Source of the DNA: Myxococcales bacterium
GTDB lineage: Bacteria > Myxococcota_A > Bradymonadia > UBA7976 > UBA1532
Direction: 5' to 3'
NCBI GenBank assembly: GCA_020633465.1
Contig: JACKDN010000004.1
Location: 62,001-126,000, forward strand
DNA length: 64,000 nt
Shown piece after piece: positions 52,401 through 59,951 of this stretch. The position numbers were made by a program, and so were the translations under genes. Each line of letters opens with the position of its first letter. The first letter of the stretch is position 1. Under the pieces are notes generated by a model, which was given only the letters and a program-made list of their open reading frames with translations, ran no database searches and was not told the DNA's origin.

Positions 52401-54150
52401 GCTGCACACCGGCGATCTGGGCAAGCTGGACAAGGACGGCCGGCTGATCCTCGTGGGGCGCCGCAAGGAGCTGATCGTCACCAGCAGCGGCAAGAACGTC
52501 TACCCCGACGAGCTCGAGCCGCTGTACGCCGACCACCCGCACATCGACGAGCTGTGCATCGTCGGCATCCCCGATCCGCAGGGCGACGAGCGCGTGGCGG
52601 CGCTGGTGGTGCTGAAGGACGACGTGCCCAAGGACGCGCAGGCCGAGGTGAAGGCGCACTTCACCAAGGTGGGCCAGGGGCTGGCCGATCACCAGCGCGT
52701 GCGCACGATGCGGTTCTGGCACGAGAAGCTGCCGCGCACCGCGACGCGCAAGGTTAAGCGCAAGGAGGTGCGCGACGAGCTCGTGCACCTGCTCGACATC
52801 AGCAAGGCCAGCCGGCGCGAGGCGGGGGCGGTGCCCGAGGGGCGCGAGCCCGCGTGGGTGTACGCGAGCATCGCCGGGCTCACCGGGCACGAGGCGGTGG
52901 ACGTCGCGCCGACGACGCACCTGGTGCAGGACCTGGGCATCGGCAGCCTGCAGCTGGTCGAGCTGCGGGTGCTGCTCGAGGAGCGCGGCGGCAAGCCGAT
53001 CGACGGCGACGCGCTGGCCGAGGCGCAGACCGTGGCCGACGTCATCGCGCTGTGCGGTGGGGCCGACGGCAAGGGCCTGCGCAAGCGCGTCGAGGCGCCC
53101 GACGAGGAGGAGGAGGGCGGCATCGAGGTGCCCGAGCCGGTCGGCCAGCTGGGCCGCAACGTGCTGAAGGGGCTGCACCGCCTGGCCTACGACCGCCTGC
53201 TGAGCGTGCGCGTGAAGGGCAAGGAGCACATCCCGTACGACCAGCAGGTGATCGTCATCGCGAACCACAACAGCCACCTCGATCTGGGGCTGGTGAAGTA
53301 CGCGCTGGCCGATTACGCGCCCAACCTGGGCGCCCTGGCGGCGCAGGACTACTTCTTCAACACCCAGTACAAGCGCGACTTCTTCGAGCCCTTCACGAAC
53401 CTGATCCCGGTCGACCGCACGGCCCCGCTCGAGAGCAGCCTGCGCGAGGCCGAGCGGGCGATGCGCGAGGGGCGCATCGTGCTGGTGTTCCCCGAGGGCA
53501 CGCGCTCGATGGACGGCCAGCTGCAGGAGTTCAAGCACGGCATCGGCTACCTGCAGTCGAAGGCGCGCCTGCCCGTGCTGCCGCTGTACCTGCGCGGGAC
53601 GCACCGGGCGATGCCCAAGGGCAGCGCGGTGCCGACCAGCCGCAAGCTGACCGCGGTGATCGGGCCGGTCATCCCGGCCGAGCTGCTGGCCGAGCGCACG
53701 AAGGGCAAGAACCGCATCGACACCTACGCCACCATCGCGCGCACGCTGCAGGACGCCATCGAGGCGCTGCGCGACGGGGGCGAGTACCCCTGGAACAAGC
53801 GCGCGTCGAAGGCGCTGGTGGCCGAGGATCCCATCGAGGCGCTGTTCGCCGAGCTGCCCGACAAGTTCCAGCCGAAGGCGCTGAAGAAGCCGACCACCTG
53901 GTACTTCAGCCTGGGCGACAAGGCCAACGGCAAGTGGACGCTGGTGGCGAACGCCGAGGCGGGGGTCACCGCCAAGCCGGGGCGGCCGACCGGCGGCGCG
54001 GCGGACTGCGTGCTGAAGACCGACGTGAAGACCTTCGAGCGCATCTGCCGCGAGGGGTACGTGCCCAGCATGAACGAGTTCATGGACGGGCGCGTGAAGA
54101 CCAACGATCCCGAGCTGCTGATGCAGTTCAAGGCCGCGTTCGGGCTGTAG
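49486..54150 (+). CDS. Five-domain lipid enzyme: acyl-CoA reductase, AMP ligase, carrier, acyltransferase, SCP2
   Basis: 1554 residues. Domain order: (1) NAD-binding fatty-acyl reductase-like SDR, residues about 25-420, with GTTGFVGK (about 36), STCFVAG and active-site YTYTK (about 290); (2) AMP-binding acyl ligase, about 575-1110, with LLFTSGTTGDPKG (about 722) and EGYGLTEAAPVLTV; (3) phosphopantetheine carrier, about 1125-1190, with Ser in DLGIGSLQLVEL (about 1153); (4) PlsC acyltransferase, about 1220-1420, with NHNSHLD and FPEGTRSMDG; (5) SCP2 sterol-carrier-like domain, about 1445-1552. A fatty acid could be activated, loaded on the carrier, reduced and transferred. The domain content recalls myxobacterial ElbD of ether-lipid synthesis; orthology is not proven. 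Confidence 0.9.
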   Translation: MEGRDLDQPQTALAPAEPPRLSVRRAYAGKHVFVTGTTGFVGKVLLALMAAKLPDVRRISVLVRTNRAYSDARERFDAVVALSEPFQAVAEMVGNEQLERWCDEVVNVVAGDITRAQLGMSDADYLELTETDPVDVILHCAGNVDFKPPLDQALAVNSQGAAHKVEFAKAAGAPLVHMSTCFVAGCRSGFIDEDNEVVGYAPNGMPFDPERELADAVYLAQEVRKRADAQALEARFYEEARDLLTSKGLDYEDPGRLDDAFRTCKRRWVDNELVREGGERAEQWGWTNTYTYTKSLGEQLTTLQARKLGVPLSIVRPAIVESSHDFPFPGWNEGINTCAPFVYIMFKGQRMIPANPQNILDLVPVDYVARGTLNAGAALLEGQPGRVFQFSSGDINPLVMDRAVELTNLAWRRRYDADEKNPLVRQFKRNMDSVVVDKATYDRISAPAVNAWTKGARKLLKAIPKGLLGPARPVVKQIDGALGGLEKASRVCDSILKLFAPFVLDNNPCFGSVNTRALSKTLVDDEQADFAYDLEDLDWRYYWKDVHMEGLHKWVFGHLDDKMRPVRKVAKARDLIEVFRTATRTYSERKALSFYTATGGVECTYTYAEFWDSARCVAGWLRAKGIGKGDAVVLASKNEPAWPMIYLGILLADAVTVPLDPEMPEGEMRRICDKANAKLVILHEDLPRDVGHPVAYAGDVFEAAPIDEVEARDRSEDVASLLFTSGTTGDPKGVVLTHGNFTALLASLHGTFRVDHKDRFLSVLPLFHTFEFSCGFLMPISAGAHIMYLEALEGPLLREALKSFRPTGLIGVPALWDVLHRRIETQVKDRGEAAALAFTSMLRLSRFLREKYGVNLGPMAFGEVHQMLGGRIRHLISGGAALSEPVLHAFEGLGFELLEGYGLTEAAPVLTVRRPGDRKGGGSVGKQLPGVEVQIINPDAEGVGEVVAKGDNVMSGYLNDPTSTAETVRRGWLHTGDLGKLDKDGRLILVGRRKELIVTSSGKNVYPDELEPLYADHPHIDELCIVGIPDPQGDERVAALVVLKDDVPKDAQAEVKAHFTKVGQGLADHQRVRTMRFWHEKLPRTATRKVKRKEVRDELVHLLDISKASRREAGAVPEGREPAWVYASIAGLTGHEAVDVAPTTHLVQDLGIGSLQLVELRVLLEERGGKPIDGDALAEAQTVADVIALCGGADGKGLRKRVEAPDEEEEGGIEVPEPVGQLGRNVLKGLHRLAYDRLLSVRVKGKEHIPYDQQVIVIANHNSHLDLGLVKYALADYAPNLGALAAQDYFFNTQYKRDFFEPFTNLIPVDRTAPLESSLREAERAMREGRIVLVFPEGTRSMDGQLQEFKHGIGYLQSKARLPVLPLYLRGTHRAMPKGSAVPTSRKLTAVIGPVIPAELLAERTKGKNRIDTYATIARTLQDAIEALRDGGEYPWNKRASKALVAEDPIEALFAELPDKFQPKALKKPTTWYFSLGDKANGKWTLVANAEAGVTAKPGRPTGGAADCVLKTDVKTFERICREGYVPSMNEFMDGRVKTNDPELLMQFKAAFGL

Positions 54151-54151
54151 C

Positions 54152-55150
54152 ATGAGTCGCAAGAAGAAGCCGGTGGCGTTGATCACCGGAGCCAGCGGGT
54201 TCCTCGGGCTGCACCTCGTGCGGGTGCTGCAGGACGCCGGGTACGCCGTGCGCAGCCTGGGGCGGTCGCGCCACGCGCGGCTCGAGGCGCTCGACGTCGA
54301 CCAGCACCTGGGGTCGGTGACCGACGCCGAGGTGGTGGCGAGGGCGCTGAAGAAGGTCGACTGCGTCTATCACCTGGCGGGCTACGTCAGCCGCGACAAG
54401 GACGATCGCGGGCCGATGTACGACGTGCACGTGAAGGGCACGCGCACGGTGCTGCGCGCGTGCCTCGACGCGGGCGTCGAGAAGGTCGTCGTCGTCAGCA
54501 CCTCGGGCACGGTCGGCGTCTCGGAGAAGGCGCGCGTGGTCGCCACCGAAGACAGCGACGTGCCGTGGAAGGTCATCGGCAAGTGGCCCTACTACGAGTC
54601 GAAGGCCTTCCAGGAGAAGGAGGTCTTCGACGCGGTGAAGCGCGGTCTGCCGGTGAAGCTGGCGCGCCCGACGCTGCTGTTGGGGCCGGGCGACCACAAC
54701 GGCAGCAGCACCGGCGACGTCGTGAAGTTCCTCTGCGGCGACATCAAGGCCGCGTTGCCCGGCGGCATGTCGTTCGTCGACGCGCGCGACGTGGCGGCCT
54801 GCCTGCCGGCGCTGATGGAGAAGGGCGAGCCGGGCGTGGGCTATCTGCTGGGCGCGGCCAACTGCACGGTGCACGACTTCCTGCTGCAGCTCGCGCAGGT
54901 GTCGGGCCTGGCGCCGCCCACGTTCACCCTGCCCCGCTCGCTGGTCGACTCGCCCCTCAACGGGCTGCTGAAGAAGTCGAGCGAGATCAGGATGTTCGGC
55001 GGGCTCGAGCCGCAGACCTTCGAGATGGGCTGCGCCTACTGGTACATCGACTCGAGCCGCGCGATGGACGAGCTGGGCTTCGCCCCGCGGCCGCCCGCCG
55101 AGACGCTGCGCGACACCGTCGACGATCTGCGCAACGCCGGCCGCACGTGA
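54152..55150 (+). CDS. NAD-dependent epimerase/dehydratase-family (extended SDR) protein
   Basis: 332 residues; ATG one base after the upstream stop. Extended SDR: nucleotide motif ITGASGFLGLHLVRVLQDAG, VDCVYHLAGYVSR, VVVVSTSGTVGVS and catalytic YYESK (about residue 148). The centre PTLLLGPGDHNGSSTGDVVK and later MSFVDARDVAACLPALM are like dihydroflavonol-reductase/3-beta-HSD-type SDRs that reduce or oxidise lipid alcohols. It is surely co-transcribed with the five-domain enzyme and probably acts on its product. Confidence 0.92.
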   Translation: MSRKKKPVALITGASGFLGLHLVRVLQDAGYAVRSLGRSRHARLEALDVDQHLGSVTDAEVVARALKKVDCVYHLAGYVSRDKDDRGPMYDVHVKGTRTVLRACLDAGVEKVVVVSTSGTVGVSEKARVVATEDSDVPWKVIGKWPYYESKAFQEKEVFDAVKRGLPVKLARPTLLLGPGDHNGSSTGDVVKFLCGDIKAALPGGMSFVDARDVAACLPALMEKGEPGVGYLLGAANCTVHDFLLQLAQVSGLAPPTFTLPRSLVDSPLNGLLKKSSEIRMFGGLEPQTFEMGCAYWYIDSSRAMDELGFAPRPPAETLRDTVDDLRNAGRT

Positions 55151-55950
55151 ACCGCGGGGGCAGCCTCACCGCCGAGGCGGTGGCGCTGTTCCGCGCCGCG
55201 GCGGGCGACGACCCCTACGCGCCGGCCTTCCTCGGGCCGACCTTCCGCCGACTCTTCGACCTCTGGCGCCGGGCGCCGGTCGTCGGCCGCGCCTTCGACC
55301 GCGCCGCGCTGGGCCTGGTGTCGTCGGTCCTGGCCCGGCACGCCTGGTTCGACGCCGAGGTCGTCCGCGCGCTCGAGGCGGGCGCCGCGCAGCTCGTGCT
55401 GCTGGGCGCCGGCTTCGACGCGCGCCCCTGGCGGCTGGCGCACCACGTCGGAGGGCGGCCCGTCTTCCTCGTCGACCACCCGTCCACCGCGGCGGCCCGC
55501 GCGGCCCGCGCGCCGGGCGCGCCGCCGATCGACGTGCGGCGCCTCGACGTCGACTTCGGCCGCGACGACCTGGCCACCGCCCTGCGCGAGGGCGGCGTCG
55601 ACGCCGACGCGCCGGCCGTCGTCGTCTGGGAGGGCGTCAGCATGTACCTGCCCGTCGCGGCGGTGCGCGCGACGCTGACCGCCGTGCGCGCGAGCGTCGG
55701 CGCCGGCTCGACGGTGCTGTTCGACGCCTGGTGCAGCGCCGAGCGCGGCCTGCGCGCGCGCCTCGAGGGCGTCGGCCGCGGCGTCGTCGGCGCGATGGGC
55801 GAGCCGCTGCGCTGGGTGCCCACGCCCGGTGAGGTACAGCAGACGCTCGACGCGGCGGGCCTCGCGCTGCAGGCGACCCGGCGGGCCTGCGACGTGCCCG
55901 CTTATCCCCGCGCCCACCCCGCGATGCACCTGATCACGGCGACGACCTGA
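55147..55950 (+). CDS. SAM-dependent methyltransferase, LCMT/TIGR00027-like
   Basis: 267 residues from a GTG overlapping the SDR stop (GTGA). It has the features of the leucine carboxyl methyltransferase-like family: QLVLLGAGFDARPWRLAHHV (SAM motif I), FLVDHPSTAAARAAR (acidic loop), VVVWEGVSMYLPVAAVRATL and GAGSTVLFDAW. In bacteria these act on small carboxylates, including polyketide and lipid products. It is the last gene of the lipid operon, so it may methylate a lipid acid. Substrate unknown. Confidence 0.88.
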   Translation: MNRGGSLTAEAVALFRAAAGDDPYAPAFLGPTFRRLFDLWRRAPVVGRAFDRAALGLVSSVLARHAWFDAEVVRALEAGAAQLVLLGAGFDARPWRLAHHVGGRPVFLVDHPSTAAARAARAPGAPPIDVRRLDVDFGRDDLATALREGGVDADAPAVVVWEGVSMYLPVAAVRATLTAVRASVGAGSTVLFDAWCSAERGLRARLEGVGRGVVGAMGEPLRWVPTPGEVQQTLDAAGLALQATRRACDVPAYPRAHPAMHLITATT

Positions 55951-55991
55951 CCGGGCGCGCGGCCGAACCGCCGTGCACGGATTGGACGGGC

Positions 55992-56019
55992 GGTCAGCGG
56001 TCAGCGGTCAGCGGTCAGC
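55992..56019. repeat. Heptamer tandem repeat, four copies of GGTCAGC
   Basis: Four perfect copies of GGTCAGC lie 41 bases after the end of the methyltransferase gene, in non-coding spacer. Because seven is not a multiple of three, change in copy number would shift any frame, but no gene passes through. Confidence 0.9.
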
Positions 56020-56161
56020 CGGGCCCCGGTCGTCGTGCAGAGCTCGAATCCGCGGCGCGAAATCGCGGCGTGGTGGCGCCCGGTCGGATGCCCGGGTTGC
56101 ACCCACGTCCGCGCTTCGTCATAGTGCGCGCACTGACCCTCACCCCTGGCCGGAGGCGAAA

Positions 56162-56227
56162 ATGGCTGTGCTTCACCGTACCCGCACCCGTACCGCGCCG
56201 ACCTCGTCGGGGACGCTCACGCGCTGA
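56162..56227 (+). CDS. Possible 21-residue peptide upstream of rsgA
   Basis: ATG 56162 has a good Shine-Dalgarno (GGAGGCGAAA). The peptide MAVLHRTRTRTAPTSSGTLT ends with Arg and TGA at 56225-56227. It is basic and Thr-rich with Arg-Thr pairs. It sits about 100 bases before rsgA, so it could be a leader or uncharacterised small protein, or chance. Confidence 0.3.
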   Translation: MAVLHRTRTRTAPTSSGTLTR

Positions 56228-56325
56228 TCCCGGGCCGACCGCCCGACCGCCCGTCCTTCCCCCGAGGCCGACGTTCCGTGTGAACGCCGCGCGCATCGTT
56301 GCGCGCGCACCTCGAGGATCGAGCA

Positions 56326-57396
56326 TTGAACCTTCTGACTTCCCTGGGCTGGCGCGCGGATCGCGCCGCCCACCTGGCGGCGCTGGGTGATCCCGCGCTG
56401 CAGGCGGCGCGCGTCGTGCGCGTCGCGCCCGGCCTGTACGACCTGATCGGCGAGGGCGACCTGCCCGCCGCCCACCTGTGCGGGGCCCTGCTGGACCACC
56501 CCGATCCCCTCGCCCGCCCCGGCGTGGGCGACTGGGTCGCCGTGCGCGACGGCGTGATCCAGCACGTCTTCCCGCGCGACACCACCTTCGTGCGCAAGGG
56601 CGTCGGCCGCAGCAGCGCGCCCCAGCTCGTGTGCGCCAACGTCGACGTCGTGCTCGCGGTCACCACCTGCGGGCGCGACTTCAACCCGCGGCGGCTGGAG
56701 CGCTACGTCGCGGCCATCTACGGGGGCGGCGCCACGCCGGTGATCGTCCTCAACAAGACCGACCTGGTCGACGACATCGCCGGGCGCGTCGAGGCGGCGC
56801 GCGACGCGGCGCCCGGCGTGGCGGTCGTGGCGATGAGCGCGCTGCGCGACGCCGATCTGACGCCGCTCGCGCCCTACCTCGCCCCGGGCACCACCCTCGC
56901 GCTGTTGGGCTCGTCCGGCGTGGGCAAGTCGACGCTGGTCAACCGGCTGCTGGGCGAAGCGGCGATGGCCACGGGCGACGTGCGCGGCGGCGACGAGAAG
57001 GGCCGCCACACCACGACGCAGCGCGTGCTGCACCGGGCGCCCGGCGACGTGGTGGTGATCGACACCCCGGGCATGCGCGAGCTGGGGCTGTGGCGCGCCG
57101 ACGAGGGGCTGGCCGACACCTTCCCCGACGTCGAGGCGGCGGCCGCCTCGTGTCGCTTCCGCGACTGCCGGCACGACGGCGAGCCGGGCTGCGGCGTGGC
57201 GGCGGCGATCGAGGCGGGCGAGCTGGACGCCGACCGAGCGGCCAGCCATCGCCAGCTCGAGCGCGAGCTCGCGCGGGAGGCGATCCGCGACGACGCGCGG
57301 TTGGCGCGGGCCCGCGAGGCGGAATGGAAGGCCGTCACGCGCGGCATGCGCACCCGCCGCAAGCTGAACCGCAAGCTGGGCCTCAAGGATTTCTGA
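56326..57396 (+). CDS. rsgA: Small ribosomal subunit biogenesis GTPase RsgA
   Basis: 356 residues from TTG 56326, with GAGGATCGAG just upstream; an in-frame TTG at 56299 is less favoured. RsgA is a circularly permuted GTPase that checks 30S subunit maturation. The permuted order is visible: an OB-fold N-domain (VGDWVAVRDGVIQHVFPRDT), G4 VLNKTDLVDD, G5 VVAMSA, G1 LLGSSGVGKSTLVNRLLG, the switch region GRHTTTQRVLHRA, and G3 IDTPGMRELGLW. The zinc site has CRFRDCRHDGEPGCGV (Cys-x5-Cys-x-His-x5-Cys spacing). It is a single gene, followed by a terminator-like hairpin. Confidence 0.95.
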   Translation: MNLLTSLGWRADRAAHLAALGDPALQAARVVRVAPGLYDLIGEGDLPAAHLCGALLDHPDPLARPGVGDWVAVRDGVIQHVFPRDTTFVRKGVGRSSAPQLVCANVDVVLAVTTCGRDFNPRRLERYVAAIYGGGATPVIVLNKTDLVDDIAGRVEAARDAAPGVAVVAMSALRDADLTPLAPYLAPGTTLALLGSSGVGKSTLVNRLLGEAAMATGDVRGGDEKGRHTTTQRVLHRAPGDVVVIDTPGMRELGLWRADEGLADTFPDVEAAAASCRFRDCRHDGEPGCGVAAAIEAGELDADRAASHRQLERELAREAIRDDARLARAREAEWKAVTRGMRTRRKLNRKLGLKDF

Positions 57397-57398
57397 GG

Positions 57399-57429
57399 CG
57401 CCGCCCGATCCGGCCCGCCCCGGGCGGCG
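57399..57429 (+). terminator. Hairpin after rsgA
   Basis: CGCCGCCCG (57399-57407) and CGGGCGGCG (57421-57429) are perfect 9-bp inverted arms around a 13-base loop, three bases after the rsgA stop. Only TT follows, so the T-run is poor. The arm runs into TTGACT (57430), a possible -35 box for the kinase gene. Confidence 0.5.
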
Positions 57430-57458
57430 TTGACTTCCGCCCGGCAGGCCGGGACGAT
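57430..57458 (+). promoter_or_regulatory. Weak promoter candidate for the kinase gene
   Basis: TTGACT (57430-57435), a 17-base spacer and GACGAT (57453-57458; 3 of 6 matches). It is about 95 bases before ATG 57553. Confidence 0.25.
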
Positions 57459-57552
57459 GGCCGGGACCAATCCTCACGGAGCCTGGCGTGATCCTCCCGA
57501 CCGTCGCAGCGCGACGCGCCCCCGCCGCACGTCGCCGCGCACCGAGCCGGCC

Positions 57553-58894
57553 ATGAGCGGGGCGCTGCCCACCTTCGCCGGCCAGTACCAGTGCGAGAAG
57601 GAGCTGGGGCGCGGTGGGTTCGGCATCGTCTACCTCGGGCGCGACGTGCGCCTCGACCGGCTGGTGGCGATCAAGGTCGTTCGTGACGCCGACGCCAGCG
57701 AGGCGGCCCGCGACCGCTTCCGCCGCGAGGCCCGCATCCTCGCCTCGCTGGACCACCCGCACATCGTGCCCATCCACGCCTTCGGCGAGGAGGACGACGC
57801 GCTCTACTTCGTGATGAAGCACGTCGACGGGCCGCAGCTCGATCCGCGGGTGCACGGCGCCGGCCGGGGGCTGCCCAGCGTGCTCGACACCATCGAGCCC
57901 CTCGCGGCGGCCCTCGACTTCGCCCACGAACGCGGCGTCGTGCACCGCGATCTGAAGCCCGCGAACGTGCGCTTCACGGCCGACGGTCGCCCCATCTTGC
58001 TCGACTTCGGCATCGCCCTCAGCGACGACCACGGCCAGCGCCTGACCGCCGAGGGCGCGAGCCTCGGCACGCCCCACTACATGTCGCCCGAGCAGGCGCA
58101 GGCCCTGACCGTGGGACCGGCCAGCGATCAGTACAGCCTGGCCGTGATGCTGTACGAGCTGGTCGCGGGCGAGCCGCCCTTCCATGGCGGGCAGCCGCTG
58201 TCGGTCATGTTCCGGCAGATCAGCGAGGCGCCGCGCCTGCTGTCCGACCACAACCCCGAGGTGCCGGTGGCCTTCGCGCGGGCGCTGATGGTGGCCCTCG
58301 AGAAGGAGCCGGCGTCGCGGTACCCCTCGTGCATCGAGATGGTGCAGGCGCTGCGGCCCTTCGTCGGCAGCGCCACGCGACTGTACGGGCCGGGGGCGAA
58401 CCTAACCGACCTCCACGCGCTGGCCGAGACCGGCGCCCTGCCGACGGCGCGCAACACGGATCCCGAGGCCACCCTCGAGCCCCCCTCGCTGCAGGCCACC
58501 GAGCCCGACATCGGCGTGGCGGAGACGCCGCCGCCCGTCCCGGACACGGCGCCGACGCCGGAGCCGCCCGAGCCGGGCACGGCCGCGGCGCCGCGAGCGC
58601 GGCGCGGGGCCGCGCCGATCATGGCCGGGGCGGCCGTGCTGGTGCTGCTCGCGGCCGGCGGCGGCTGGTGGGCGACGCGCGACGCCGCCGACGCGCGACC
58701 GGCCGGCGCCGCGCCACCGCGGTGGCGTCGCGCGACGACGCCGCGCCGCCCGCGCCCGCGCCGCCCGACGCGGCCCCGAGCGCCGCGCCGGCGGCCGAGC
58801 CGGCCCCGCCGCGCGCCGGACGCCGCGCGCCGCCCCCGACGCAGCGGCGCCCACCCCCGAACGGAGGAAGCCCCGTGCGCGCATTCGCATGTAG
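57553..58894 (+). CDS. Transmembrane Ser/Thr protein kinase (frameshifts in C-terminal tail)
   Basis: ATG 57553 starts a Hanks-type kinase: glycine loop LGRGGFGIVYLG (residues 18-29), Lys41 in VAIKVV, catalytic HRDLKPANVRF (about 130), DFG in LLDFGIAL, and APE-like SPEQAQ. Residues about 255-335 are linker with Pro/Thr, followed by one membrane helix (IMAGAAVLVLLAAGGGWW, about 357-374). Beyond about 58700 the frame degenerates to Arg-rich sequence; sensible Ala/Pro-rich tail (SRDDAAPPAPAPPDAAPS) continues in a second frame and TPERRKPRARIRM in a third, ending at the TAG 58892-58894. Two one-base deletions would join them. It probably senses a periplasmic signal or partners the two genes that follow. 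Confidence 0.8.
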
Positions 58895-59951
58895 CCTGCT
58901 GCTGTGGGCGCTGGCCGCGCCGGCCGCCGCGGAGCGCCCGCGCCTCGCGGTCATGGACCTCGCCGCGACCGGCGTCACCGACGACGCCGCGCGCGCGGTG
59001 ACGGCCCTCTTGACCCACCACGTCGACCAGACGGGCCTCTTCGAGGTGGTCAGCCGCGACGACGTCCGCTCGATGCTCTCGCACCAGCAGGACAAGCGGC
59101 TGCTGGGCGGCGATCCGGATCCCGAGGCCCTCGAGCGCATCGGCGCCGCCGTCGGCGCGGCCTACCTGGTCACCGGCAGCCTGAGCCAGCTGGGCGACGC
59201 CCGCATCCTCAACGCGCAGCTGGTGGTGGTCGACGCGGCCCGCGTCGCCACCCGCGTGAAGCGCACGCTGCCCGACGACGCGGTCGCCGCCGACGAGGTG
59301 CTGAAGGTGGCCGCGCACGCGCTGGTGCGCCCCGCGCGCAGCGATCACGGCGGCTTCGCCGTCTTCGACGTCGAGGAGCCCGGCGCGGCCGTCTTCGTCG
59401 ACGAGAAGCTGGTGGGCAGCGCGCCCCTGCCCCGCACGCCCCTGGGCGGCGGACTGCACGCCGTCGAGGTGCGGAAGGACGGCTTCGAGCCCTGGGCCGG
59501 CACCCTGGACGTGCCGCCGGGGCGCACGACCGCGCTCGAGATCCGGCTGATCCCGTCGGCCGACTTCATCGAGGACTACGAGCGGCGGGCGCTGACGACG
59601 CGCGTGCTGGCGTGGTCGTCCCTGGGCCTGGCGGCCGCGAGCGCGGGCCTGTCGGCCTTCTTCTACGCCCAGGCGCGCGACGACGCGGACGCCAGCGCCG
59701 AGGCCCGCCGGCAGCTCGAGCTGAACCCCTTCGACGACGCCGCGCGCGCCCGCGCCCGCAGCGCCAACGACGAGGGCGAGACCCACTACGCCCTCTACTG
59801 GACCTTCCTGGGCGCCGCCGCAGCGGCGGCCGGCACCTCGGCCGTCCTGTTCTGGGTCGGCGATCCGCCCGGGCGCTACGCGCCCTTCGCGCCGGGTGAC
59901 TCGGCGCCGCCGCCCGCCGGGGGCGGCGTGGCCTGGCAAGGGAGCTTCTGA
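58875..59951 (+). CDS. Exported TolB/CsgG-like and PEGA-domain membrane protein
   Basis: 358 residues from GTG 58875, whose GGAGGAAG lies inside the kinase tail. A signal peptide (RAFACSLLLWALAAPAAAER) is followed by a TolB-N/CsgG-like alpha-beta domain (RLAVMDLAATGVTDDAARAV, FEVVSRDDVRSML, GAAYLVTGSLSQLGDARIL). Next is a PEGA domain (GAAVFVDEKLVGSAPLPRTP, LGGGLHAVEVRKDGFEPW). Two C-terminal helices (LAWSSLGLAAASAGLSAFFY, YWTFLGAAAAAAGTSAVLFW) place it in the membrane. Such proteins often follow myxobacterial kinases. The function is unknown. Its stop overlaps the next ATG by one base. Confidence 0.82.
   Translation: MRAFACSLLLWALAAPAAAERPRLAVMDLAATGVTDDAARAVTALLTHHVDQTGLFEVVSRDDVRSMLSHQQDKRLLGGDPDPEALERIGAAVGAAYLVTGSLSQLGDARILNAQLVVVDAARVATRVKRTLPDDAVAADEVLKVAAHALVRPARSDHGGFAVFDVEEPGAAVFVDEKLVGSAPLPRTPLGGGLHAVEVRKDGFEPWAGTLDVPPGRTTALEIRLIPSADFIEDYERRALTTRVLAWSSLGLAAASAGLSAFFYAQARDDADASAEARRQLELNPFDDAARARARSANDEGETHYALYWTFLGAAAAAAGTSAVLFWVGDPPGRYAPFAPGDSAPPPAGGGVAWQGSF

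Larger units (their letters stand above)
55951..56325. other. Intergenic region before rsgA
   Basis: About 375 bases without a secure gene. It holds the GGTCAGC heptamer repeat (55992-56019) and a possible 21-codon open frame at 56162-56227 with its own Shine-Dalgarno. A TTTCGCC-like T-poor stretch gives no terminator for the lipid operon. I see no tRNA or other structured RNA. Confidence 0.5.

Noticed and set aside
49459..54186. A 1575-codon open frame on the minus strand opposite the five-domain enzyme
   Set aside because: It is the mirror of the plus-strand gene in very GC-rich DNA; its product is Val/His/Arg/Gln-rich without domains, while the plus frame has five clear domains.
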